Positions 7,963 through 15,500 of a DNA stretch of 26,872 bases are shown here, one piece after another. The notes under the pieces are model-generated. The model did no database searches. It was not told the origin of the DNA and saw only the letters and a program-made list of their open reading frames with translations. This stretch comes from an uncultured Opitutaceae bacterium (GTDB taxonomy: Bacteria; Verrucomicrobiota; Verrucomicrobiia; Opitutales; Opitutaceae), in NCBI GenBank assembly GCA_937958045.1, contig CALFXL010000026.1, positions 1-26,872 of the forward strand, given 5' to 3'. A program made the translations under genes and the position numbers. Each line of letters begins with the position of its first letter. Position 1 is the first letter of the stretch.

Positions 7963-9102
7963 TCAGTGCTCGACCGCAGCGAGGAGACGCCGACGGGTCT
8001 CGGGCGAAAGCGTAGGCGAACTCGTCGCGTATGCGCGGGCGCGCTGAGGATCGATCGTCGCCCAAAGGCGAACGAGATCGAGAAGCGTGTCGGCGCGGAG
8101 CTGTGGATCGACGATGCTCTCGGCCCAGCTCACGGCGATGTCGGGGCGGTGCTCGACGATCGCCGGCATGGTGGCGACCGCGGCGGCGCCGTGATCGAGA
8201 TCGCGACTGGGATCGAGTTGATCCATCCACGCAGAAGCGGCGGCGGGATCGAGGTGGACCCATTCCTGAAGACCATCGCGCAACGCCGCGGTGCGCGTTT
8301 CGCCGGCCGGTAAATTAGCCGAGTATGCAACCAACGCGGCGGGATCATGGCGCGCCCAGCCGACGATGACACCATGCAACGCTTCGTCGCGTGCCGAAGC
8401 GTCGGCGATGGATTGCGCGGCGCCGATGGCAGCGTGCGCATCGTATTGCGCCCAGTGAATAAACGCGGTGGAGAGCCAATAGCCGCGATAGTCGGATGGA
8501 CCTTTGACGGCGAAGGAAGTGGCGAACTCGAAATGTCCGGCGCGTGCGAGCGCGGTAACGAGGAGGTTGCCGTGTTCGCTCGTGAGCGACGGATCGGCTT
8601 CGCAAAGAAATTCGATGGCGCGGGTGGCGTTCGTCGGTTCCGCGATGGCACCTTCAACGAGCGCCTCCGACGCGGAACGACGTTCCGCGGCGCGCACGTT
8701 TGCGAGCATCCACTTGGCGGCGGCGGTGGCGTCGCGCGACGCCCAGCCTTGGAGCGCGGCGCGGGTGAAAAGATCGCGTTCGCGAGGCGAAGGCGCTTCG
8801 AGGGCGAGCGTGATGGCCTGCTCGGGATCTTGCGCGGCGAGTTGGGTCAAAGCGGATACGCGTGCGTTCTCCGTGACGGGTGATGCAGGCGCGGTACGAA
8901 GCGAGTCCCAGGTTTGGGAGGCTGCATGTGCGATTGAGGTTTGAGGCGTCTGATCGGCGGAAGAAGTGGCGGTGCGAGCCGGAGCGGGCGCCGATGTGTA
9001 TCCAGAAAGTGGTGACAAAGAAAAAATGCGCGCCGTTAAGAATCCAGCCGCGCCGGAGACAAAAGCGATGGCGACGAATGTGGAGAGACGGAAAATGCTC
9101 AT
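7963..9102 (-). CDS. Membrane-anchored helical repeat protein of unknown function
   Basis: 379 residues. One N-terminal hydrophobic segment (about 5-27, RLSTFVAIAFVSGAAGFLTA) reads as an uncleaved anchor or signal. After an Ala/Pro/Thr-rich linker (about 35-75) the rest is helical. It shows a degenerate repeat of about 35-40 residues built on 'W(A)xxDxxAA..W': LQGWASRDATAAAKWM, FIHWAQYDAHAAIGAA, IVGWARHDPAALVAYS, LQEWVHLDPAAASAWM and RLWATIDPQRARAYA. This suggests a TPR-like solenoid, probably periplasmic. I recognise the pattern as common in Verrucomicrobiota but know of no assigned function. It lies between the second pectate lyase (100 bases upstream) and the methylesterase (38 bases downstream) on the same strand, so co-expression is very likely. 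Possible roles are a scaffold, chaperone or binding partner for the secreted enzymes; none is shown. Confidence 0.8.
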   Translation of the reverse strand: MSIFRLSTFVAIAFVSGAAGFLTARIFSLSPLSGYTSAPAPARTATSSADQTPQTSIAHAASQTWDSLRTAPASPVTENARVSALTQLAAQDPEQAITLALEAPSPRERDLFTRAALQGWASRDATAAAKWMLANVRAAERRSASEALVEGAIAEPTNATRAIEFLCEADPSLTSEHGNLLVTALARAGHFEFATSFAVKGPSDYRGYWLSTAFIHWAQYDAHAAIGAAQSIADASARDEALHGVIVGWARHDPAALVAYSANLPAGETRTAALRDGLQEWVHLDPAAASAWMDQLDPSRDLDHGAAAVATMPAIVEHRPDIAVSWAESIVDPQLRADTLLDLVRLWATIDPQRARAYATSSPTLSPETRRRLLAAVEH

Positions 9103-9113
9103 GGCGCCGTAGG

Positions 9114-9148
9114 GAAAATGGACGCGGCGGAGTGATTCGCCGCGTCCG
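9114..9148 (-). terminator. Intergenic hairpin in the pectinase operon, weak terminator or processing site
   Basis: A perfect 10-bp stem, GGACGCGGCG (9120-9129) with CGCCGCGTCC (9138-9147), and an 8-base loop. On the minus strand it is followed by ATTTTCCC. It lies between the pectate lyase stop (9202) and the start of the repeat protein (9102). The T tract is short, so partial termination or protection of the upstream mRNA is more likely than a full stop. Confidence 0.5.
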
Positions 9149-9201
9149 GGTTTAGCGAGACCGCAGGTGCGGCGTCGGCTGTATCCAGTTTTTAACTACG
9201 A

Positions 9202-10140
9202 TCAACGGTTGCCGGCGCCGTTCATGACGCGGGTGGGGACATTGGCGGTGGGATCGAGCGTGTAGCCGTAGTTGGGCGTGAAGACGGAGTCATTGCTCGT
9301 GGCCTGCGTGCCCGTGCAGTTGTTGAAGATGTTCCCCGAGGTCTTGAGCTTACCGCTTTGCTCTTTCGCGAGCGGGTTTTTCACGCCGTTGTAGTAGTTG
9401 TTCTGGCTGAGCATCGACGCGATGTTGCGCGAAGTCGTGCAGTAGTCGTTTCCGGCGCAGTCCCAGTAGTTGTTGTAGATGTGAACCTGGCCGAAACGAT
9501 CGGCGGGCATGCGTTGTTTGCAGCCGGTGGACCACCAGTTGTGGTGCCAGGTGATGCGGTAGTTGCTCATGCCATTGCCGGAGCCGACATCGGTGTCGGA
9601 GGAGCCGATCAAGTTGGAGAAGTTATGGCCGTTGTTGCGCGTGTAGTAGAATTTGCACCACGAGACGGTGATGAGGTCGGAGCCTTTCGCGATGTCGAGG
9701 TTGCCATCGGTGCAGTCGTAGATGGTGCACTTGGTGACGAAGACATTGGTCGAGTTGTTGATCGAGATGCCGTCGTTGTCGCCGGCGGCGCCGGTATTGG
9801 CGGTAATGTTGAGATTTTGGATGATGACGTTGTTCACGCTGCTGAGATTGAGCGTGCCCTTGATGGTCGCGGAGGAGTTGGCGCCCTTGATGGTTTTGTT
9901 GGACTTCACATTCACGCGTCCGCTCGAACCGAGATCGATCGTGCCGGAAACGGTGATTGTGTAAGTGGTGGACGACTCGGCGTACTGCTTGAGCTGCGCG
10001 GCCGTGGTGGCGGTGACATTGGCGCCGCCGATGCCACCGGTGGCGTTGCGGCCGAAACCATCAGCGGCGAGCGCCGCGAGTGAGCAGCTGCAGAATCCGA
10101 CGGTGAGAACGAGCAGCGATTTTAACTGAGACACTTTCAT
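9202..10140 (-). CDS. Secreted pectate lyase, PL1 family (single domain)
   Basis: 312 residues: signal peptide (MKVSQLKSLLVLTVGFCSCS..ALAA), then one PL1 right-handed beta-helix. Visible family features are DGFGRNATGG at the start, VSGTIDL, VKSNKTIKG, a short Asn-rich ladder (VNNVIIQNLNI), and DGISI (Asp123). TDGNLDI (Asp145, Asp149) and HHNWW..GCKQRMPADRFGQVH (Arg210, Arg215) follow. By comparison with Erwinia PelC, Asp123, Asp145 and Asp149 match calcium ligands and Arg210/Arg215 match Arg218/Arg223. The catalytic set therefore looks intact, although the site of PelC Lys190 is not an obvious lysine (GHNFSNLIG). It cleaves de-esterified polygalacturonate by beta-elimination. The start at 10140 gives the signal peptide; a 20-residue upstream extension lies mostly in the intergenic hairpin. 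The gene is 50 bases after the preceding stop and belongs to the same operon. Confidence 0.92.
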   Translation of the reverse strand: MKVSQLKSLLVLTVGFCSCSLAALAADGFGRNATGGIGGANVTATTAAQLKQYAESSTTYTITVSGTIDLGSSGRVNVKSNKTIKGANSSATIKGTLNLSSVNNVIIQNLNITANTGAAGDNDGISINNSTNVFVTKCTIYDCTDGNLDIAKGSDLITVSWCKFYYTRNNGHNFSNLIGSSDTDVGSGNGMSNYRITWHHNWWSTGCKQRMPADRFGQVHIYNNYWDCAGNDYCTTSRNIASMLSQNNYYNGVKNPLAKEQSGKLKTSGNIFNNCTGTQATSNDSVFTPNYGYTLDPTANVPTRVMNGAGNR

Positions 10141-10153
10141 ATGCGGGGTTTTT

Positions 10154-10163
10154 GGGGTTGTTG
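10154..10163 (-). promoter_or_regulatory. Leader motif CAACAACCCC before the pectate lyase
   Basis: Second copy of the 10-mer, 13 bases before the ATG, in a leader lacking a Shine-Dalgarno. It lies just downstream (minus strand) of the intergenic hairpin. Confidence 0.35.
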
Positions 10164-10166
10164 AAA

Positions 10167-10186
10167 CAGCCGCGAAAACGCGGCTG
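10167..10186 (-). promoter_or_regulatory. Intergenic RNA hairpin between helical protein and pectate lyase
   Basis: A perfect 8-bp stem, CAGCCGCG with CGCGGCTG, and a 4-base AAAA/TTTT loop. It lies 4 bases after the stop of the upstream gene and 26 bases before the lyase ATG. There is no T tract after it on the minus strand, so it is unlikely to be a full terminator. A role in differential mRNA stability or coupling is plausible. Confidence 0.45.
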
Positions 10187-10190
10187 AAAA

Positions 10191-11303
10191 TCAGGGCCAC
10201 AGACCTTGCTCCTGGAGGTAGCGGCGGGTGGCTTCGTCATCGAGGACAGTGCGGAATTCGCGATAGAGCGCGTCCTTCAAAGAGCGGATCGCCGCTTCGC
10301 GTTCTGACGCGGGCAGAGCAGCGGCGTCGGTGAGGCGTTGGCGCGTGATGAGAAGCGAACGATAGAGCGCGCGAATAACGGCGGCGTCGGCTTGCGCGTA
10401 GCGTCCATCGAACTGAAGCGTCTGGCACGCGGGCTGAAGACTGAGCCGATAGTCGTCGTAACGCTCGGGACCGAGAAGAGCGGCGATCTGCTTTTCTACC
10501 TCCGCTTCGGCGGAGGCGAGTTGAGCGAGCACATCGGGCAACTGGGACGGACGCTTGTGCGCGAAAGCAAGTTCGAGCGGATGACGCAGCCGAAAGATTG
10601 CGAGAAACTCCTCGCGCGACGGCTGGAAATTATCGAGCTCCGCGCGCATGCGCGCGGCGGTCTCGGAGTTGCGCAGATCGTAGTCGAGCAGTTGCCCGGC
10701 TGTGAGCAGCGTGGCGAGATGTGCGCGGGTGTGTTCGGTGATTTGCCAAGCGCGTTCCCATTCGGAACGCGTCAGCATGCCTCCGCGTTGATGGAGAAAT
10801 TGCGAAAGCTCGCGAGCACCGCGTTCGAGCGTGGCGGTGACGGCGGCGCGTTTGTTGGCGGGCAACGCCCCCCAACGACGTTGATCCTCCCACGCGAAGA
10901 GTGCCGCGTGATCGCCATCGAGTGGATCGAACAAGTTCAGTTTTTCGCGCTCGGCCTGCATGACAGCTTCGGCGCGCTGGCGTTTTTCTTCGCGACGACG
11001 TTGGACATCGGGACGGATCGGCTGAGCGTCGGGACCGGTGCGCCAGAACTCGAAAGGTAACAAATCGTCGGGCGAAAGAGCATCGGCTGAATAACGACGC
11101 ACGATCTCCGCTTCGAGAAAGGCGTGAACATGCGTCGCGGGCCAGCCGGCGGTTTGGAGCCGTGCTTTGAGTTGAGGCAAGGGGAGCGCGCCCAACTCGG
11201 AGAAAGGTGTATCCACATTTTCACGACAAAACGCGGCGCTCGTCACCGCGGTGGACAGGCACAGCCGCAACGCACGCATGCGCAGGAGAGAACGAACACG
11301 CAT
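10191..11303 (-). CDS. Exported helical protein of unknown function (YDLRNS-type family)
   Basis: 370 residues. A basic, then hydrophobic N-terminus (MRVRSLLRMRALRLCLSTAVTSAAFC) suggests a signal peptide. The rest is strongly helical and charged, with a long Arg/Glu-rich helix (about 100-120, QRRREEKRQRAEAVMQAERE). It carries the segment LLDYDLRNSETAARMRAEL (about 205-223) followed by FQPSREEFLAIFRL. I recognise this 'YDLRNS.TA..MR' plus 'F.P..EEF..IF' pattern from conserved hypothetical proteins of Verrucomicrobiota, without known function. It lies in a minus-strand run, 67 bases after the first pectate lyase and 50 bases before the second. There is no catalytic motif, so a chaperone or periplasmic adaptor role would be speculation. 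An ATG at 11279 (MRALRLC) is an alternative start that still keeps a signal-like segment. Confidence 0.78.
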   Translation of the reverse strand: MRVRSLLRMRALRLCLSTAVTSAAFCRENVDTPFSELGALPLPQLKARLQTAGWPATHVHAFLEAEIVRRYSADALSPDDLLPFEFWRTGPDAQPIRPDVQRRREEKRQRAEAVMQAEREKLNLFDPLDGDHAALFAWEDQRRWGALPANKRAAVTATLERGARELSQFLHQRGGMLTRSEWERAWQITEHTRAHLATLLTAGQLLDYDLRNSETAARMRAELDNFQPSREEFLAIFRLRHPLELAFAHKRPSQLPDVLAQLASAEAEVEKQIAALLGPERYDDYRLSLQPACQTLQFDGRYAQADAAVIRALYRSLLITRQRLTDAAALPASEREAAIRSLKDALYREFRTVLDDEATRRYLQEQGLWP

Positions 11304-11370
11304 GGATCACTCGGGATCCGGCGCGCTGGTGACGCCGGATGTTGTCATGCTCCTGTGGATACGCGCGCGC

Positions 11371-12282
11371 TCAGATGTTGCCCGCGCCGGCGGTGACGAC
11401 CGACGGTACGCTCGATGTGGCGGTGAGCGTGTAGGAGTACGGCAGGGTGAAGCCGGTGCCGGTGGCGATGTTGATCTTGCCGGTGCAGCTCGAGAAGGTG
11501 TTGCCGGAGGATTTGATTTTGCCGGTGCCCTCTTCGTAGAGAGGATTTTTCACGCCGCTGTAATAGTTGTTTTCGACGATCCAGTTGGCGCCGTCGCGGG
11601 CGTTGGTGCAGTAGGAGTTACCGGCGCAGTTGAAGTAGTTGTTGTACACATGCGCCATGCTGTAGCTGCCCGACGGCATGCGTTGGTCGCAGCCATTGGC
11701 GAACCAGTTGTGGTGCAGGGTCGTCTCGTAGTTTTGGGAGACATCGACGTTGCCGAGGATCATGCAGAAGCGGTGCGCGGTCTGCGTGGGATACGAGAAT
11801 TTGCACCACGACACGGTTACCTTGCTGGCGCCTTGGGTGATGTCGAACGAGCCATCGCCGCAGTCGTAGAAGTTCACCTTGGTGCAAAACACATTCGTCG
11901 CACCCCAGCAGGTGACGCCGTCGCCGTTGGGATTGGTGATGTTGAGATTGCGGATGACGACGTTGTTCACGCCGCCGCTGCCGAGATCCAGCGTGCCGTT
12001 CTTGATGGTCGCGGACGAGTTCGCGCCCTGGATGGTTTTGTTGGATTTCACCGAAATATTCACGCCGGCGAGATTGATGGTGCCGGAGACGGTGATGACG
12101 TAGGTCGTGGTGGATTCGGCGTAGGTTTTGAGCTGAGCCGCGTTGGTGACGGTGACGGACGTGCCGCCGGCGCCGCCGGTGGTGTTGCGACCATAGCCGT
12201 CGTAAGTGGCGGCGGAGACCGCGAGCGGTAGTGAACAAATGGATACAAGCAGACCGAGTCCGCGGACGAAGGAGCCTTGCAT
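11371..12282 (-). CDS. Secreted pectate lyase, PL1 family (first gene of the operon)
   Basis: 303 residues: signal peptide (MQGSFVRGLGLLVSICSLPL..VSAAT) and one PL1 beta-helix starting YDGYGRNTTGGAGG. Calcium-ligand positions are present as GDGVTCW (Asp121) and CGDGSFDI (Asp143, Asp147). The catalytic arginine is kept in HHNWFANGCDQRMPSGSYS (Arg201), but the second arginine of the family motif is Ser206. It is most similar within the window to the lyase at 9202-10140; the sequences TYAESTTTY and VKSNKTIQGANSSATIK show close paralogy. Unusual Cys content (about ten residues after the signal, e.g. CTKVNFYDC, SWCKF) may mean disulfides and an extracytoplasmic location. The start at 12282 is preferred to an upstream frame reaching 12402, which reads through the leader structure. 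It leads the five-gene minus-strand operon. Confidence 0.9.
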   Translation of the reverse strand: MQGSFVRGLGLLVSICSLPLAVSAATYDGYGRNTTGGAGGTSVTVTNAAQLKTYAESTTTYVITVSGTINLAGVNISVKSNKTIQGANSSATIKNGTLDLGSGGVNNVVIRNLNITNPNGDGVTCWGATNVFCTKVNFYDCGDGSFDITQGASKVTVSWCKFSYPTQTAHRFCMILGNVDVSQNYETTLHHNWFANGCDQRMPSGSYSMAHVYNNYFNCAGNSYCTNARDGANWIVENNYYSGVKNPLYEEGTGKIKSSGNTFSSCTGKINIATGTGFTLPYSYTLTATSSVPSVVTAGAGNI

Positions 12283-12320
12283 GGGGGTAACGAGTTTTGA
12301 GGTTTGGTTTCCGCCGGGGT

Positions 12321-12362
12321 GGACGGTCGCGAAAGGGTTTTCGCGAAGGAGCCGCACCGTCC
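12321..12362 (-). promoter_or_regulatory. Structured leader upstream of the pectinase operon
   Basis: Two nested inverted repeats lie 39 bases before the first start codon. The inner one is TCGCGAAA (12327-12334) with TTTCGCGA (12339-12346) and a 4-base loop. The outer one is GGACGG (12321-12326) with CCGTCC (12357-12362). As RNA this folds into a stem with an internal hairpin. The outer arm overlaps the palindrome at 12358-12369, so two mutually exclusive folds exist. No T tract follows. A cis-acting leader or a protein site are both possible. Confidence 0.4.
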
Positions 12363-12369
12363 GCGGACG
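12358..12369. promoter_or_regulatory. 12-bp perfect palindrome CGTCCGCGGACG, candidate operator
   Basis: A self-complementary 12-mer in the upstream region of the pectinase operon. A further 6-bp inverted repeat, ACGATG-CACA-CATCGT, lies at 12390-12405. These are candidate sites for the NarL-type regulator of this locus or another factor. Short GC-rich palindromes are common in such DNA, so this is weak evidence. Confidence 0.3.
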
Positions 12370-12453
12370 TGGCTTGGTCCGCAAATGCGACGATGCACAC
12401 ATCGTTGACCGCGCGGTGTAGTGCCATTGCGGATACTGCTGTTGTTCAGGAAC

Positions 12454-12483
12454 AAAAAACCCACGGCCTCACGACCGTGGGTT
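12454..12483 (-). terminator. Intrinsic terminator of the 1364-residue protein gene
   Basis: Stem AACCCACGG (12458-12466) with CCGTGGGTT (12475-12483), and an 8-base loop. On the minus strand the T6 tract (complement of 12454-12459) overlaps the foot of the stem. It sits 29 bases past the stop at 12512 and separates this gene from the pectinase operon. Confidence 0.85.
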
Positions 12484-12511
12484 CCTTTGGGGTTGTTGAT
12501 GGCCAAGCGGC

Positions 12512-15500
12512 TCAGGCCCGGCGAATGCGCCGCAGAAGCGCGAGCGAGGCGAGGGCTGCGAGGAAATACAGCGAGTGCGAACCGCCGCCACCACCGCCAC
12601 CGCCGGACGGCGCGGGGGCAGGAGGAGGCGCGGCGTTGACCGCCAGGGTGAACGGCGAGGAGACGATGCTTGCGCCGCTGGCGTTGGTGAGGACGACCGT
12701 GTACGTGCCGGCGTGCGAGGCCTGCGCGCTGGCGACGTTGTAGGTGGCGTTGGTCGCACCGGCGATGTCGGTGTGATTCAGACGCCATTGATACGAGGTG
12801 TAACCGGCAACCGTGGTGGCGGTGAGCGTGAAGCTCGAGCCGGTGGTCACGGTGGAATTGGGCGCGCTGATCGAAGCGGTCGGGAATGCCTCCGATGTGG
12901 ACGCAGCGCCCGCGTTGTTGCCTGCGCCGGCGGCGACCTGCGTGGAAACTTCCGTCACGGGCAGGAGCGAGTAGGCATAGGAGGGGAAGAAGACGGTGTC
13001 GCTACCCGCGTCGGCGGCGGTGCCCGTGGTGCTGGTGTAGGCGTTGCCGATCGCGCGGATGAGCCCGCCGCCGGTCTTGGAGAGCGGATTGGCGATGCCC
13101 GTGTATTGATTGCGCTCGGACAAGAACTGAGCGCTGGCGCGGGCGATCGAGCCCTGCGTGTTGGCGGTGGCTCCGACGTTGAAGTAGTTGTTGATCAGGT
13201 GAACATGACCGAAGGTGGAGTCGGGCATGTATTGATCGACGCGATCGGACCACCAGTTGTGCGCGAGGGTGACGCGGAGGGCTTTGGTTTCGCCGCTGGA
13301 CGCGCCAATCAAGGTCGCACGACGCGCGCCGGTGTGCTCGGCGGAGAAGTAGAATTCACACCAGGTCACGGCGATGTTGTCCGAGCCGGCGGCGATGCGC
13401 AGCAAGGTGTCGGAGCCATTGAAGAACGTGACGTGGTTGATGAAGACGTTGGTCGCGCCGGCGAGCGTGATGCCTTCGCCCGCGGGGTTGGTGATGTTGA
13501 GGCCGCGTATGATCACATTGGATACACCGCTGCCGAGCTCGAGATTGCCGATGATCGTGGAATCCGCGTCGAGACCCTGGATGGTTTTGTTGGATTTCAC
13601 GGCGACCTTGGCGGGCAAGGTGAGGGTGCCCGACACGGTGATGACGGCCGCGCTGCCGGACTCGGCCTGAGTCTTGAAATCGGCGGCGTTGGTGACGAGG
13701 ACCTGGGCGGCGGAACCACCACCGGTCGCGGACGCGGCGAAGCCGACGGGTTTGGCGGCGGCGAAGGCGGGCAGTACGGTGAGTGTGGCGGGTTCGCTGG
13801 TGACGCTGCCGGCGCTGTTGGTCACGGTGACCGTGTAGTTGCCGGCGTCGCTGGCGGCGGCGGAAGTGATCGACAACGTGGCAGTGGTCGCGCCGTCCAC
13901 CGGCGTGCCGTTTTTCGACCATTGATAGGTGAGGTTTTGGCCGGAGGCGGCGACGGTGAAGCTGGCGTTGCCACCGGCGGTGACGACCGTGGAAGCCGGT
14001 TGCGTGGTGATCGTGGGAATTGTGTCGGGTGTATTGACGGCGAGTGTCGCGGCCGCGGAGGTTACCGAACCACCGCCGTTGGTGACGACGACCGTGTAGT
14101 TACCGGCATCGTCTGCGGTGACATTATTGATCGTATACGAGGCCGAGGTGGCGCCGGGCAGATCAACACCGCCCTTCTTCCATTGATAGGTGAGGTTGTC
14201 GCCCGTCGCGCTGACGGAGAAGGTGATGCTCGCGCCGAGATCGGCCGTCTGACTGACCGGCTGCGTGGTGATGACCGGCGGTTCGATGACGACCGCGTTG
14301 ACGGTGAGCGTGAGCGGCGAGCTGACGATGAAACCGCCGTCGGGATGACCGAGGACGACGGTGTAGGCGCCGGCTTGAGAAGCCTGGACGTTGGTGAGTT
14401 CGAGCGAGGCGTTGGTCGCGCCGGTGATGGCGTTGTTTTGGAAACGCCATTGATACGAAGTGGGCGTGAAAGCGGCGCTGGCGGTGAGTGTGGCGGTGGC
14501 GCCGGCGTTCACGGAAGAAGCGCCCGTGATGGAAGCGACCGGAGCGGCCGCGGGCGCGTCCACGGCGACGTTGCCGGCGCCCGCTTTCACGAGAGCAACG
14601 ACGTCGGCCGTGGGATTGAGCGGGTAGGAATAGGGAGGAGTGAAAATGACGTCGTTGCTGACGATCTGATTACCGGTGCAGTTGTTGAAGATGTTGCCGA
14701 TCGTTTTGAGCTTACCGAGGTCGGTTTCCAGCGCGGTGCGTTTGCCGAGGGGATTTTTGACGCCGTCGTAGTAGTTGTGCTCGCTGAGCATCTCGGCGAG
14801 ACGGCGGACCTCGGTGGCGTAGTCGTTGCCGACGCAGTCCCAGTAGTTGTTGTACATGTGGCTGCCGCCGAAACGGCAGGCGAGCATGCGCTGCTTGGCG
14901 CCGATGGTCCACCAGTTGTGGTGCCAGGTGACGCGGTACGGGCTGTCGATCGCGTCGTCGTCGGAGGAGCCGATGAGGTTGGAGAAATTGTGGCCGTTAT
15001 CGCGTGTGTAGTAGAATTTGCACCAGGAGACGGTCACCAAGTCGGAGCCGTTGACGACGTCGAGATTGCCGTCGGTGCAATCGTAGATGGTGCACTTGGT
15101 GACGAGCACACGCGTGGAGTTGGCGATGGTGATGCCGTCGCTGTCTCCGGGGCCGCCGGTATTGGCGGAGATGTTGAGATTGCTGATGATGACGTTGGAG
15201 ACGTTGCTCACATTGAGCGTGCCGAGAATCGTCGAAGTGGTGTCGATGCCGCGGATGGTTTTATTGGCGCGGACGTTGATGCGGCCCTTTTCGCCGAGGT
15301 CGATGGTGCCGGCGACGAGGACGATGGCGGGGGAATTGCTTTCGGCGGCGGTCTTGAGCTGGGCGGCATTGGTGACGGTGATCACGCTGCCACCGGCGCC
15401 ACCGGTGACATCGGCGGCGAAACCATCGAGGGTGATGCTGCCGACGGAGCCGTTGACCAGAAGAGAAGCGGGTTCGCTGGTGACGTTACCGCCGGCGTTG

